A stretch of 64,000 nt of DNA, from NCBI GenBank assembly GCA_006503535.1, contig QYRS01000012.1:1956001-2020000 (forward strand), given 5' to 3'. A program made the position numbers and the translations under genes. Every line of letters starts with the position of its first letter. Position 1 is the first letter of the stretch. This document shows, one piece after another, positions 1 through 10,063 of the stretch. The notes beneath the pieces are model-generated. The model was not told the origin of the DNA and ran no database searches. It saw only the letters and a list, made by a program, of their open reading frames with translations. The stretch is from Arthrinium phaeospermum (lineage: Eukaryota > Ascomycota > Sordariomycetes > Amphisphaeriales > Apiosporaceae).

Positions 1-1413
1 TGTATCTGTCCCGAAGGGTTTGTCCCTAGCTGTCAGGGGATCCCGAAATGGGACAACAGAGCCACTTTGGTGCGGAGCCAATGGATTTATCATTACAAGC
101 AACTGACACCACGGCGATCTGCAGAGACTGCATATGCAAAGTGCCGCCTCGGGACCCAGATGCCGAATTTAGACCCTTGGGGAACACAAGAAAAGGGGAA
201 AACGTGCTGGCTAGGTACCTTTTCTTGGAGGTGGGGTTACACCGTCCGACTGCCATGTAAGTGGTCTAGTACCGAAGATGAGGCTGATCTAGTGACAGCG
301 ACTGTTATTAGGGGTCGCTAGCTCTGGGTTGCCAAGATCTCCGTATCTCGATCCATATTACCACAAGAGTTTGTGGTCGTTGTTCGGTATCGCATCTCAA
401 TATCCCCCGTCCAACTCGCAAATAGCTCGCCCGAAGGCATGGATGCATTTCACTATGGGTACCACTGAGCTGGATACTTTGGGTAGGTCTGACTGTGGGG
501 TGCCTGAGCTGCAAATTCTGGGCACTAATTAATTCAACCTTGATTTGATCTGGGATAAATCCAGCGAAGAAATCCGCGGCGATAACTGTCATATCCACCC
601 ACCGTTTAGGTGAATGTGACAGGTCTAATGTGTGCCTGGCCATCGGCTACCGGATTACAACAACATTATCGAGGCTTTGGAATTCGAAGGCACATCGGAA
701 ATCCCCGGCCGCCTTTTGACATGCCGCAAAGGTAAACACGCGAAGAGATCCATCACCTGAACACCATATCATCTTGGCCGACTTTCATGGCCTACACCTC
801 GTGTTGTCGGCGGGGTCATGTCCAGCTCCTAGCGCCAGCGGTCTTTGTCGTCTTCTACATCAACAAACCTGTTGGGCTACGGCACAACGGCAGATCCGCT
901 GCACGTTGCGCCCTCGAGCGTTTTGTGTACTCTGGTTCGGTGCTAATCTACCTACGTGTACACCTTCTTTTCGATGCTGGGTATACGCCAAGAAGGGGTG
1001 AGCAAGTTATTCACGCTCCGCTGGGTTAGGTGAGTGCCTTAGGGTGAGGTGTGTAGATAGGAGAGGCGTACAACGTCCACACCTCTCAAAGAACGTCCTG
1101 GGCGGAATGAAGTACAGTGTATTCTGGTGCGTGTGAGTCATTTTTGATGAAGTCGATGGTCTGATGTTGCTTTGTCTAATCTGGTCACTGGAATGAAATG
1201 TGTACCCTTGCCCGTGTGGTGTTAAGTTATTCTCCGGCTCTAGGTTAGGCAACCACGGTCCAGAAAAATACGGAGAAAAGGACTGGAATCTCAAGCTCGG
1301 AAGACGTGCCGTAAGAGAAAAAAAGAAAATTAAAAGGGATGAGATATGTCAGGTCAAAAAATACAAGGGGTCTACCAATAGTGGTGTAGGCGAAATAGAC
1401 AAAAAGAGAAACT
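1..1413. other. no gene recognised
   Basis: This stretch before the tRNA holds only short open frames on both strands, none with a recognisable domain or a convincing splice pattern. The base composition is mixed and no terminal repeats are evident. It may be intergenic DNA or the eroded edge of an element; nothing specific can be supported. Confidence 0.4.
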
Positions 1414-1512
1414 TGATGAGAGTGGGATTCGAACCCACGCGGATTGCTCCACCAGGATGAAGATATTAAGGTGACCTTAACCTGACGCCATAACCAACTC
1501 GGCCATCTCACC
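1414..1512 (-). tRNA. tRNA-Leu (anticodon AAG) with a 17-nt intron
   Basis: Read on the minus strand, the acceptor strands GGTGAGA and TCTCATC pair with one G-U, the T arm is GTGGG-TTCGAAT-CCCAC, and the D arm has the GGCCGAGTTGG form of leucine tRNAs. The anticodon stem TCAGG/CCTGG encloses a loop whose anticodon is AAG, decoding CUU. An intron lies after position 37, at about 1458-1474. It contains CCTTAA, complementary to the TTAAGG of the anticodon loop, which is the classic structure for fungal tRNA splicing. A long variable arm fits a class II tRNA. The genomic base after the acceptor gives an A discriminator. Confidence 0.95.
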
Positions 1513-2033
1513 AGTGGTGTTTGATGAAAGCCAGGTGGGTTACGACGCTATATGATGCAAAGGTCGTCACCGACCTTGGGAACATAAGCAGGCCGACCTC
1601 TAGAGTGCGGCACTTTGGTGGCAGTACTTGAGGACTATCATTTCCTATCCACAATTGTCCAGAATACTACCTAAGCTTTTCCTAAAGTTAGGAGCTAGGT
1701 TACCCCTTTGTGTGGGTTCAGTCTAGTTGATTGGGAGGTGGGCAAGAAAGTTGTTGAAATAGGGGTTCGTGTAAGCCATGGTACTATCCACTTGTTTACT
1801 TGACAGGCTCATAATGTGTACTGTCACAATGGGAAATCAATGATAGGATACAGGTGTCTAGACGACTAGGCTTTCAAAGTTTGGGATAGTTCAGTCGGTA
1901 AGCAAGGAATCACCATACTCAGCCGAACCTACTAGAGAGATGCGAAGGGTCACTGATGGTAAGACAAAGACTCACTCAGATAACAGCAAACTGTGACTAA
2001 TTCATCTCATTGTTGTTCGCCACACCTATCCCA
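1513..2033. other. intergenic, nothing seen
   Basis: Between the tRNA and the end of the GST-like gene there is about 520 nt of AT-richer sequence with no open frame of interest. It must contain the GST-like gene's 3' end and perhaps tRNA upstream sequence. Confidence 0.5.
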
Positions 2034-2900
2034 TCATTCTTGCTCCGGCTCCTTGCGCCTCTCCAAAAGGGGCAAGGTATAGAGCTCGCCCAGCCCAGGA
2101 ACCTTTGAAAGCCCCTCATAGAACCTAAGCACATGAGGATACTCCTCCGCATCTCCGTATCCATGTAAACACACAATAAACACAGTCCCGCCAATGACCA
2201 GATCCGCCAAGCTAGGCCCCTCAGCCTCCTCGTTGACGAACCAGCACCGACCCCTCTTCTCCTTCAGGTGCCCCTCATAGCGCCCGCCACCGCCGCACGT
2301 CAGCCGCGGCCCTCGCCTCCGCTCCTCGCAGTAGGCCGCGTGTCCGATGCGCCATCTGGCGATCCTTGGCTGCTTCCTCGAACTGCAGGTCGTTGAACTG
2401 GATCCACTGCTGATTCAAGGCGCGCGTCGCGGCGTCGCGGCCCAGCAGCTGCTCGCGCCGGGGCCCGCTGTCGGCGACGTACTGCGCGATGGCGGTGCTC
2501 TCGGTCAGGAGGAGAGGGGCAGAGGATGCGCCTGACGCTGCGGCCTTGCCCTCGAATGCTGGGATCTGGCCTAGAGGGAACTTGGCGAGGAACTTGGGCG
2601 TCTTGCTCGCCGCGCTCGTGCGGAAGTCGGCGGGGACCTCTAGTTCCAGGCCATTCAAGGCAGCCGCGGCAAAGATCTGGCAGAGGACACGTGAGTATGA
2701 GCTGGTTCGAGCTGGATAGGGGCAGAAAGGGTGCGGATGGTCCTGGGAGGATGTGTTGGGTGACCACGCTGAACTTGGACCTAAGATGTGTCAGGAGGGG
2801 TAAGGAGACGAACTATGCCGGCCCTTCATCGGCGACTGACCTTTCTGGCCCTCGGGTGGAGGGTTTCCTTGGGCGTGTAGAGGGTTCCGAATGGTGCCAT
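2034..2900 (-). CDS. glutathione S-transferase / eEF1B-gamma N-terminal-like protein, one frame break
   Basis: Exon 1 (2841-2900) starts MAPFGTLYTPKETLHPRARK. A GTCAGT..CTGCCAG intron (2677-2840) leads to exon 2, which opens IFAAAALNGLELEV. The N-terminal thioredoxin-like fold is clear, with FPLGQIPAFEGK and the glutathione-site pair LTESTAIAQYVAD. It is followed by a GST C-terminal helical region containing WFVNEEAEGPSLADL and YPHVLRFYEGLSKVPG, ending at TGA 2034. The family acts in glutathione conjugation or, as eEF1B-gamma, in scaffolding the elongation-factor exchange complex. No eEF1G C-terminal domain is present, so a free GST is more likely. Near 2345-2357 the frame must shift by one base (upstream DRQMAHRT, downstream WRIGHAAYC). 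The gene is therefore either mutated or carries a sequence error. Confidence 0.75.
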
Positions 2901-3661
2901 TGTTGCTTCGGCTAGTAGATGGATAGCTGGGGGTTGATGACGATGAGATAACAAGTTTCGAATACGGCCTGGCGCTCTCCATGAAATTGTCTACCCTTCC
3001 CGATTGCATGATTTATACTCATCAATACGCGCATTGAGCAACTCGGACTACCAAGCCGGGTCTCGGGGTAACTAGTGGAATAGTGCCTGTCGTCAGATTC
3101 TGCATGATCTCAGACAAGTTATCATGCAAGTGGCTCACCCATCACAACGCCACACAGCAGAAACACCCGTGGCATAGCAGGCTGGATGAAATCACGCGTT
3201 GAAAAGTAGTATTACTGGTATCTGGAAATATCTCATATCAAGTCAACGGTTGAGGAACGTCTAATACACGCCAAAAGCAGAATCAACGCTTACAGATGTG
3301 GCAGTTTTAAGCAACTTTGAATGAGAAGGATTCAGTCCACCCTTTCCGTATTCAGCTTAATCGTCGTTTTCCCAGGTAATCGATATGGTCAGAGAGCCGT
3401 TCATAGCTGGTCTTTCTTACCCGAGGTTGATTTCTCGGGCAATTTTCAAATACATAATGGTGGACACGACCTAAATCATCAGACTGCAGATTCAACTTCA
3501 CCCAACTACCAGCCAACACCGAAGTAGGAACTGCTCAAACTGAAGTTCGACTTCTGTGCACTGCCGCCATCAAGCACGCCGCCATCTCCCCTGTGCATTC
3601 CCCTGCAGAAACTTACGTAGATATCGCTGGCCTATTCTGCAAAACCCCCCCAAAAGCCACC
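2901..3661. other. intergenic, shared upstream region of two divergent genes
   Basis: About 760 nt separate the divergent starts of the GST-like gene and the first 2EXR gene. It must hold both promoters. No distinct binding site or repeat was recognised. Confidence 0.4.
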
Positions 3662-4483
3662 ATGACCACCACCTTCCATAACTTTGCGATGCTCCCGAAT
3701 GAGCTTCGCCGCGCGATCTGGGAGTGCTCGTTCGAAGAAGAAAAGGCGGGGAGACATGTCTTAGTGAGGCTCGAGTTCAGCCAAGCAGAGGAACAGACGA
3801 TCATGCCTACCAGGCAGCTCACTTCGCCTCTGCTGCGAGTGAACCACGAGGCCAGAGCGCTGTTCCTAAAGGCTTTCCCGGTCGCGGTGGACGTCTTCAA
3901 AATCGAGGTCGGCGAGCACAACGTCTGGTCCAGCTGTCTGATGGTCGAATCCACGCAGACTGGAGAGTGGTACCTAAGCAGGCAATTCTACTACGACACG
4001 CCCTCGCTCGGAGCCAAGGAGCGAAACGCCGGCCTGGTATACCTAAACCCCAAGACCGACATATTCGTCTTGGGCTTTTCACTGGTCACGGGCAGCGCAC
4101 GCAACGTGGCGCGGTACCGGAAGGTTCTCGAATGCCAGTCCAGCCCCTTGCCGAGGCAGGTGGGCGGCAGTATCAAACGGGTCCTGTGCCTGTCCCCATT
4201 TGCACCATGCCACTACCGCCATTTCGCGGCCTCATGGGACTCCATGAGCGCCGATACGTACACGGCCGCCGAAACGTACCAGTACATTGGACCCAAACAC
4301 ATGGCCGAACGCATCTTGACTTTTGACGAAAGGCTCGAGTGGGAGCGCCTCCGATGGTCGGCGGCCCAACAAACGCCGCGAGAGTTCAAGAAGGAACTGG
4401 CGCAAACAAGGCTGCCTCTTCGAGTGCCCTGGGTGGTGCATAACGGACGAAGATGCAGTGATAAGACAATCAGGATAGACTAG
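3662..4483 (+). CDS. 2EXR domain protein, copy 1
   Basis: A single-exon gene of 273 residues. It begins MTTTFHNFAMLPNELRRAIWE, with the tight pattern F..(F/M)LP.ELR..IWE that defines the fungal 2EXR domain, and continues with AGRHVLVRL and LRVNHEARALFLKAFP. A middle VYLNPKTDIFVLG strand is also typical. The chosen ATG sits in a CCACCATGACC context; the open frame extends 23 codons upstream but that part has no family match. The biochemical role of 2EXR proteins is unknown. The family is expanded in filamentous fungi. It faces a second 2EXR gene end to end, and both finish with a TPREFK..(L/I)AQT motif, so they look like an old inverted duplication. Confidence 0.85.
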   Translation: MTTTFHNFAMLPNELRRAIWECSFEEEKAGRHVLVRLEFSQAEEQTIMPTRQLTSPLLRVNHEARALFLKAFPVAVDVFKIEVGEHNVWSSCLMVESTQTGEWYLSRQFYYDTPSLGAKERNAGLVYLNPKTDIFVLGFSLVTGSARNVARYRKVLECQSSPLPRQVGGSIKRVLCLSPFAPCHYRHFAASWDSMSADTYTAAETYQYIGPKHMAERILTFDERLEWERLRWSAAQQTPREFKKELAQTRLPLRVPWVVHNGRRCSDKTIRID

Positions 4484-4937
4484 CGAGAACATTAGTCGGC
4501 CACAATCGCTTTACGTTTTGGCGCGGACAAGAAATACCCTGCTGCCATTTTGGAAATTGGGACTTGTGGTATTTTTCCCTTGGCGTAAGCGACTTCCGGT
4601 GATTATTCCCCGTTATCCCAGTGTCTAACGAGGGAAGTAGCTCTTGTTTATTCCATTGATACCCGACTTCAGGACATCCTGTTCACTTCTTGAGAAGTTC
4701 GGTAAATACTAGGGCAACGCCGAATCGATAGGCAAATGATGTTCGTGGAGAAATGGCCAGATCTTTTCAGCCAACGTACCAACTGCAGTTCGACTGCATA
4801 GTGAAATAAACACTTCCTAAATCATTGCTTTGATTATGAGGCCCTCTCCTCAGTAGGTACCTATGCCAAATGCATTTCTAATCATCACTCGTGGTTTCCA
4901 GCTTCTTCTTCGCCTTTGGTTGCTAGACTCCCTCCCA
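4484..4937. other. convergent intergenic region
   Basis: This 450-nt stretch lies between the 3' ends of the two convergent 2EXR genes. No open frame or repeat was recognised. Confidence 0.5.
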
Positions 4938-5723
4938 TCAATCATTTTCACCTGATCCCTTCAACCATTCCGTCTTAACACACGTCTTGGTCTGCGCAAT
5001 AGCGTTTTTGAACTCCCGGGGCGTCTCCGCGGCTGCCCATCGAATATCCTCCCAGTCCTCCCATCGGCAAGGGTCCTGCCGACACTGGCACCCGCTGTGA
5101 ATATCGATGTATCTGGCTGTGCGGAGATGGGCGACCAGATGAGGCAGAAACCGCGATGAGCGCAACGCGAAGTATCGGCGATAGGATGACGGGCTGTAAT
5201 ATGGGCCCAACTCCAGGACGTGATAACCCTGTTGTGGTGGATGTTTTGGTACTCTTTTCGTATGGTACTGCTGCAGCATGCGGTATTCCGTAGACCTCTC
5301 TGCGCTGCCTTGAATCGCGTCCAGTCCTAATACGAAGATGTCGGTTGCTGTATTTAGCCAGACAACACCTGCATGTCGTTCTTCCAGCTTAAGTCCCGAC
5401 GGCGGTGGGTTCGTTTGGACCGTCTTGAGAGTATGGCCCTGCACTGTCTTGGCTGTGAAAATGCATCGCGGCTTCGTTCTGTAAACGTCAAAACCGCCGC
5501 GGAAATGCTTCAGGAACACCAGTCTGGCTTCGCAACTGACACGCAACAGAGGTGAAGACAGTGGCTTGGTGGGAAATATCGTCCCAATAACTGTGATGCC
5601 CGAACCCTTCTTGACCACAACGTGCCGCCCAGCTTTATCATCCTCAAGATAGCATTCCCAGACTTTGCGGCGTAACTCGGGGGGAAGGCGCGAGAAGCCG
5701 TGGAACGTAGTAGGTACGACCAT
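4938..5723 (-). CDS. 2EXR domain protein, copy 2
   Basis: A single-exon gene of 261 residues starting MVVPTTFHGFSRLPPELRR, followed by KVWECYLEDDKAGRHVVV. It shares with copy 1 the LPPELR..(I/V)WE core, a SPLLRVSCEARLVFLKHF block, a VWLNTATDIFVLG strand and the C-terminal ETPREFKNAIAQTK. The open frame runs 98 codons further upstream without family similarity, so the internal ATG at 5723 is chosen by comparison with copy 1. The function is unknown. The two proteins are clearly diverged rather than a recent copy; identity is concentrated in the motifs named. Confidence 0.85.
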   Translation of the reverse strand: MVVPTTFHGFSRLPPELRRKVWECYLEDDKAGRHVVVKKGSGITVIGTIFPTKPLSSPLLRVSCEARLVFLKHFRGGFDVYRTKPRCIFTAKTVQGHTLKTVQTNPPPSGLKLEERHAGVVWLNTATDIFVLGLDAIQGSAERSTEYRMLQQYHTKRVPKHPPQQGYHVLELGPYYSPSSYRRYFALRSSRFLPHLVAHLRTARYIDIHSGCQCRQDPCRWEDWEDIRWAAAETPREFKNAIAQTKTCVKTEWLKGSGEND

Positions 5724-6562
5724 GTTGGCTGATTGGGTGGTGGCTGATTGAGCGTCGGTTGGTCGTTCAAGTACAAGAGATAAAGAGCTTGGGAGACGAC
5801 CAGTGGCACGAGGCCAGCCCGTAGGTGAATTTAAACAAGCTCGAAATGAATGGCGTGGAGGAAATCGACCGTGGTTTGGTGGCAGAGAGTTGAATAAGCC
5901 TGCGTACGGACTGGATGTTCGTTCCTCTGGAATCAACCAAATAAGTTCAAGTGCAGTAAATTGAATAACCAAGATGATTACGGAACAACCATGGCATTCC
6001 CTGTGTACCAATGCCACCTCCTAAGCTATTACAGGTACCTGTGCAGTTTCTTGCTTTCAGTGCTTGGGGAGACGATCGCCGACTTGATTCGAATGGACCG
6101 AGCATTTCCCTCTTACCAGGATGTGTGCAATCGATGAACACCAAGACCGTGGGGTGGGGGCAATTGATATCCATGGAACTTGGAAGCCTCGCCTTCCATA
6201 AGGATTAGGAGGTGAATTATGATACTCCCTTCACACAAGCTTCAGTCACACAAGACTGCTTTGGTCGCTAGCAAGACGGGAATTGGCAAGGAGACGGTTA
6301 TGATTGACTATGGTGGTTTGGTAGATATATGCTGCTTGAATATGAAGCCATAACCTACTTACCCCTAAGGTAACCTCCATATGTGCATGTATCAAGTCCA
6401 GGTCGCAAAATGATGCCTTGGCAGCACACAAGTCTTGCCAGCGGCTCCCCAATCGCCGCAAGTTGGAGCGGCCGAATGAAATAATACCCTCCCAGATGAT
6501 ATAATACCGTGAGATCCCAAGATGTGCTGTTGATAGCTACCGCATTGGAGCAGTAATAGAAG
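5724..6562. other. intergenic, nothing seen
   Basis: About 840 nt between the upstream side of 2EXR copy 2 and the 3' end of the KAR5-type gene. Short open frames exist but show no domain. It contains the promoter of 2EXR copy 2 and the 3' region of the KAR5-type gene. Confidence 0.45.
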
Positions 6563-8353
6563 TTAAGCAGATGTGGTGTTCGATGTGTTCTGATGATCAG
6601 GTTCCGCGTTGATTGGTGACGTACTTGACGAGAAATACCAGGAAGGATCAAAGGACGTTACCGAACCGAGGTTGACAGAAACCATGCTGACTGAAGAAAC
6701 AACAAACCCAGCGGCCTCCCCTAAAAGAAGATTAGATTGATGCGTAGAAACAGATCAGTGCAATGTGACTAACCAAGAGCGACCAGCACTAGATTTCTCA
6801 CCACCGAAGGCGGCATTCCGTAGGACCCCATCACAAGTGATGCTGCAGGGCACCAGATGTACGGCCAGAGCGAAGAAACGGGAGACTTCTTAGAAAGAGC
6901 TTCTTCCACGGTCGCAGCAGAAGCTGCGGTCTCGTGCAAAGTGTCGAGAATCTCATGGGTCATGCTCTTGGCTTGGTGCAGCAGTTGGGCATGATCATCG
7001 TGCTTCGAGGAAAGATCACTTGTCAGGTCAGTAAGGCGTTGCATTCCCTGGTCCATGAGTCAGCTGATATCTCTTTAGCATGAGAATTATTCTACTGACC
7101 TCTTCTAGAGTCATCTGTCTGTATTCAAGTTCGGCAGATTGCAAGCGCGACAATTCCTAATAGCCTGGTCAGCTCCCTGCCAAATTGGCTGGTCGGAGGT
7201 CATGGTCAAACTCACGATCTGGTTCTGCAAACTGGAAGCTGACGCTACTGCGGCGGTCATCGCATCCATCATTGTGGCCATCTCAGACTCGGTCTTCCGA
7301 GAGACAAGTTCCATAGACTGTTCGTGGGCAGTTGCGGCTTCAGCGTTGGTAGTCAGGACGGTTTGCATCAGAACTTCCAGCACTCGCTGTAGGTTTGCTG
7401 CTGATCTCGTGCCACCCTCTATTGCATTGGCAGATTCCTAATTGGTGTCAGTATCGGAGTAGTCAACGGACTCAGTAATGACTGACTTACCATCAAGGAT
7501 GTCGTCAAGTGGCCGGAAGCGAGGCCTTCTGCATTGTGAACAGCCCTTCTCAGATACTCAATCTGTGTTGACAGACTCTCAACCTTCCCACCTGCTGCGT
7601 GGAACTTTGTGTCGAGGTCACTGAGTCGCTGATCAACCCTCAGGTCAACATCGTCTCCCATCCTGCTCATAATCTTGGTGAGTCGCTGGAAGGTATGGAT
7701 ACTGCGTGCTAAGGAGAGTTAGTGAGAAGATGAAGAATTCTCATGGGACTGTACTCACTCTTCTCGTTATCGGCCCTTGCCGCCTCGCAGAATCGCAGTG
7801 CTTTGTGCCGGTAACTGATCCATGTATTCCACGAGGAATCCGAAGCGCCCAGTCCCGAGAGGCAGTCGTCGATCTGCTTGGAGGTAGCATGGAGCTTGAT
7901 CGTGTGTTGCATCGCGAGTTGAGTCAGGGTAGACTCTCGAAACGGGTCACAAGCCGCCGGTATGTTGAACCGCCCCCTCTCTAGATCGCATATGGCCAAA
8001 CTTGCGGCATAGGCGTCCACGAAGTCTCGGACTTGGCGGCCGCTGTCTGTCAGCACTGTTGCTTCATCCTTGCCCTCGAGCACTTGGCAGTTGCTCACAA
8101 GCAGTCTTGCTGCTGTCTGGTGGCACAGGGGTTCAGATTCCAGCGCCTTAAGTTCCTGCAAAGCCACCTCGTATGTGGATCGTGCGCGGGTGCCTGTTTG
8201 GAGTATCTCAGATGCGCTCAAGCTGGGATCAACAGCAAGTCTGCTATGGACCTTAGGACTTGGAGACCTTGCCACACTCCCCCATGAAAAACCATACGTC
8301 TTGTCGACGCCCAAGAGTAAGATCAAGGTGGTCACCGCAATCCAGCTTGCCAT
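6563..8353 (-). CDS. nuclear fusion protein KAR5/Tht1-type, six exons
   Basis: Six exons can be joined in frame: 7759-8353, 7491-7708, 7216-7437, 7100-7156, 6774-7047 and 6563-6720, giving 507 residues. All introns are GT..AG and most end in TTAG or TAG. The protein has an N-terminal signal peptide (MASWIAVTTLILLLGV). A cysteine-rich region follows with LCHQTAARLLVSNCQVLEG, ICDLERGRF, PAACDPF and DDCLSGLG, the hallmark of the Tht1/KAR5 family. Next comes a long coiled-coil-like stretch, and near the end two hydrophobic segments around YIWCPAASLVMGSYG and RNLVLVALGEAAGF. Family members sit in the nuclear envelope/ER and are needed for nuclear membrane fusion at karyogamy, so a sexual-cycle role is expected. 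The last exon is the least certain; the stop at 6563 follows a polar tail. Confidence 0.85.
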
Positions 8354-9068
8354 TTTGACGTTCGTAGGTGCGCTTCCAAGCACCAATTTTTTCGTATGTG
8401 GGATCAGGTTAGGAATAAAGTAGTATGGTTGAAGGTGGAAAGGTAAATCAGTCAAGTGCAGGATCGCAGTGGCTTCACCAGTACAGCTGGTTGATTGTTG
8501 CCGCAAGTCAATCAGAGTGTGTGAATTGTCGGAATACAATAGCAGGCAGTGAGAACAATCCAAAAGCGACCAACAGAAACTCACGCTACGGTTACCTCCA
8601 GGAAGCTTTGCCACGTTTGTTGGACTTACACCAGAGGTTGTTCCTTCCCTGAAATGCTAGACCGGCAGTGGACGTGTAGTCCAGGACTTTTTCAAATTCA
8701 CATGTTGCTAGTACGGACCGCCACGAGCAGGATAGGACAGACTAGAAGAAATCGAATCTGATTGAATAGAAGAATACGATATATCAGTGATCTCGAATCA
8801 GTCATAGTACTGAGTCACTGAAAGCTATTCAAGGAAAATGACATTCTTGTGGTCGTAGCTGCGGGATGGAAAGCGCGCATCCCCCAGCTTTTTGGTGGAC
8901 CGATTTGGCGCCATCGAGCCGCGCAGTCACATGACCCGCAACCAGCAATTTTCAGACGCCCCGAGCTCCTTCAGTGGACTGGAGCTTCAATTATCGATCC
9001 CAGCCAGGTTCGGGTCTTGGTGCGCAGCAAAAGCCAATTCAATACTTCACACCGACCAATTCGTCACC
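8354..9068. promoter_or_regulatory. bidirectional upstream region, KAR5-type gene and uL6m gene
   Basis: The 715 nt between two divergent start codons must contain both promoters. The open frame of the ribosomal protein gene extends back to 8892 through an ATG, but that part lacks mitochondrial-protein character. No specific element was recognised. Confidence 0.4.
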
Positions 9069-9869
9069 ATGCTTGCGCCCAGTCGAGGCAGGGTCCTCGA
9101 GAAGGCCCTGAACTGCTCCAAACCCGCCGCCGCCCTCCCGTCCTTCCTGGTACCCGCCTTTCAATCAGCCACAGCATCGCCGACATTGTCATCGTCACCA
9201 GCGACGACGACATCATCATGCCGACGGCCCTTCTCCTCCACCGCGGCCAAGCCCTCGAAGCTGGGCCGGACGCCCCTCTCGATACCCCCCGGCGTTGAGC
9301 TCTCGATCGGCGAGCCCTTTGTCAAGAAAGACCCGACGACGTACCTGCGCATCCCGAAGCGCAACGTGACCATCACGGGGCCGCTGGGGGCGCTCCAGCT
9401 CGAGATCCCGCCGTACCTGACCATCACGCAGGACGCCGAGACGCGCAAGGCGGTGCTGTCGATCGAGGACCGCGAGGTCAAGCAGCAGATGGAGATGTGG
9501 GGCACGACCTGGTCCTACCTGAACCGGCACATCATGGGCGTGTCCGAGGGCCACACCGCCATCCTGCGCCTGGTCGGTGTGGGCTACCGCGCCAGCGTCG
9601 AGGAGCGGCCCGCCAAGGCCGCCTACCCGGGTCAGAAGTTCGTCTGCCTCAAGCTCGGCTTCACCCACCCCGTCGAGGAGGGCGTGCCCGAGGGCATGAA
9701 GGCCAGCACCCCGCAGCCGACGAGGATCCTGCTCGAGGGCATCAACCGCGAGGAGGTCATGAGCTTCGCCGCGCGGCTGCGCAAGTGGCGCCGACCGGAG
9801 CCCTACAAGGGCAAGGGTATCTTCGTCAACGACGAGACCATCAAGCTGAAGCAGAAGAAGATCAAATAG
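9069..9869 (+). CDS. mitochondrial large-subunit ribosomal protein uL6m (L6)
   Basis: A single-exon gene of 266 residues. The first 55 or so residues are rich in Ser, Ala and Arg with few acidic residues, ending near RRPFSSTAAKP, as expected for a mitochondrial presequence. The body matches bacterial-type L6: LSIPPGVELSIGE, the ITGPLGALQLEIP strand pair, NRHIMGVSEG, LRLVGVGYRA, KLGFTHPVE, LEGINREEV, and the closing RKWRRPEPYKGKGIFV, which corresponds to the conserved R.PEPYKGKGI end. It should bind 23S-type rRNA near the sarcin-ricin loop in the mitoribosome. The ATG at 9069 has a TCACCATG context and begins the presequence; an upstream in-frame ATG at 8892 is less likely. Confidence 0.93.
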   Translation: MLAPSRGRVLEKALNCSKPAAALPSFLVPAFQSATASPTLSSSPATTTSSCRRPFSSTAAKPSKLGRTPLSIPPGVELSIGEPFVKKDPTTYLRIPKRNVTITGPLGALQLEIPPYLTITQDAETRKAVLSIEDREVKQQMEMWGTTWSYLNRHIMGVSEGHTAILRLVGVGYRASVEERPAKAAYPGQKFVCLKLGFTHPVEEGVPEGMKASTPQPTRILLEGINREEVMSFAARLRKWRRPEPYKGKGIFVNDETIKLKQKKIK

Positions 9870-10063
9870 ACGCAACGCAACGCACACACCATGCGGGGAA
9901 CGTCAGGAGCGGTACCGGGCCCGGGTTCAAGGAGGAATTGGTTGGCATTTACATCGGGCGCCATGTATATCATCACTACATACATTTACTTCTGGACGAT
10001 GCGGTATTGTCTTCGTCTGGCTGTACTCATGAATTGTATTCTATATTGTGTACATCACTTTTT

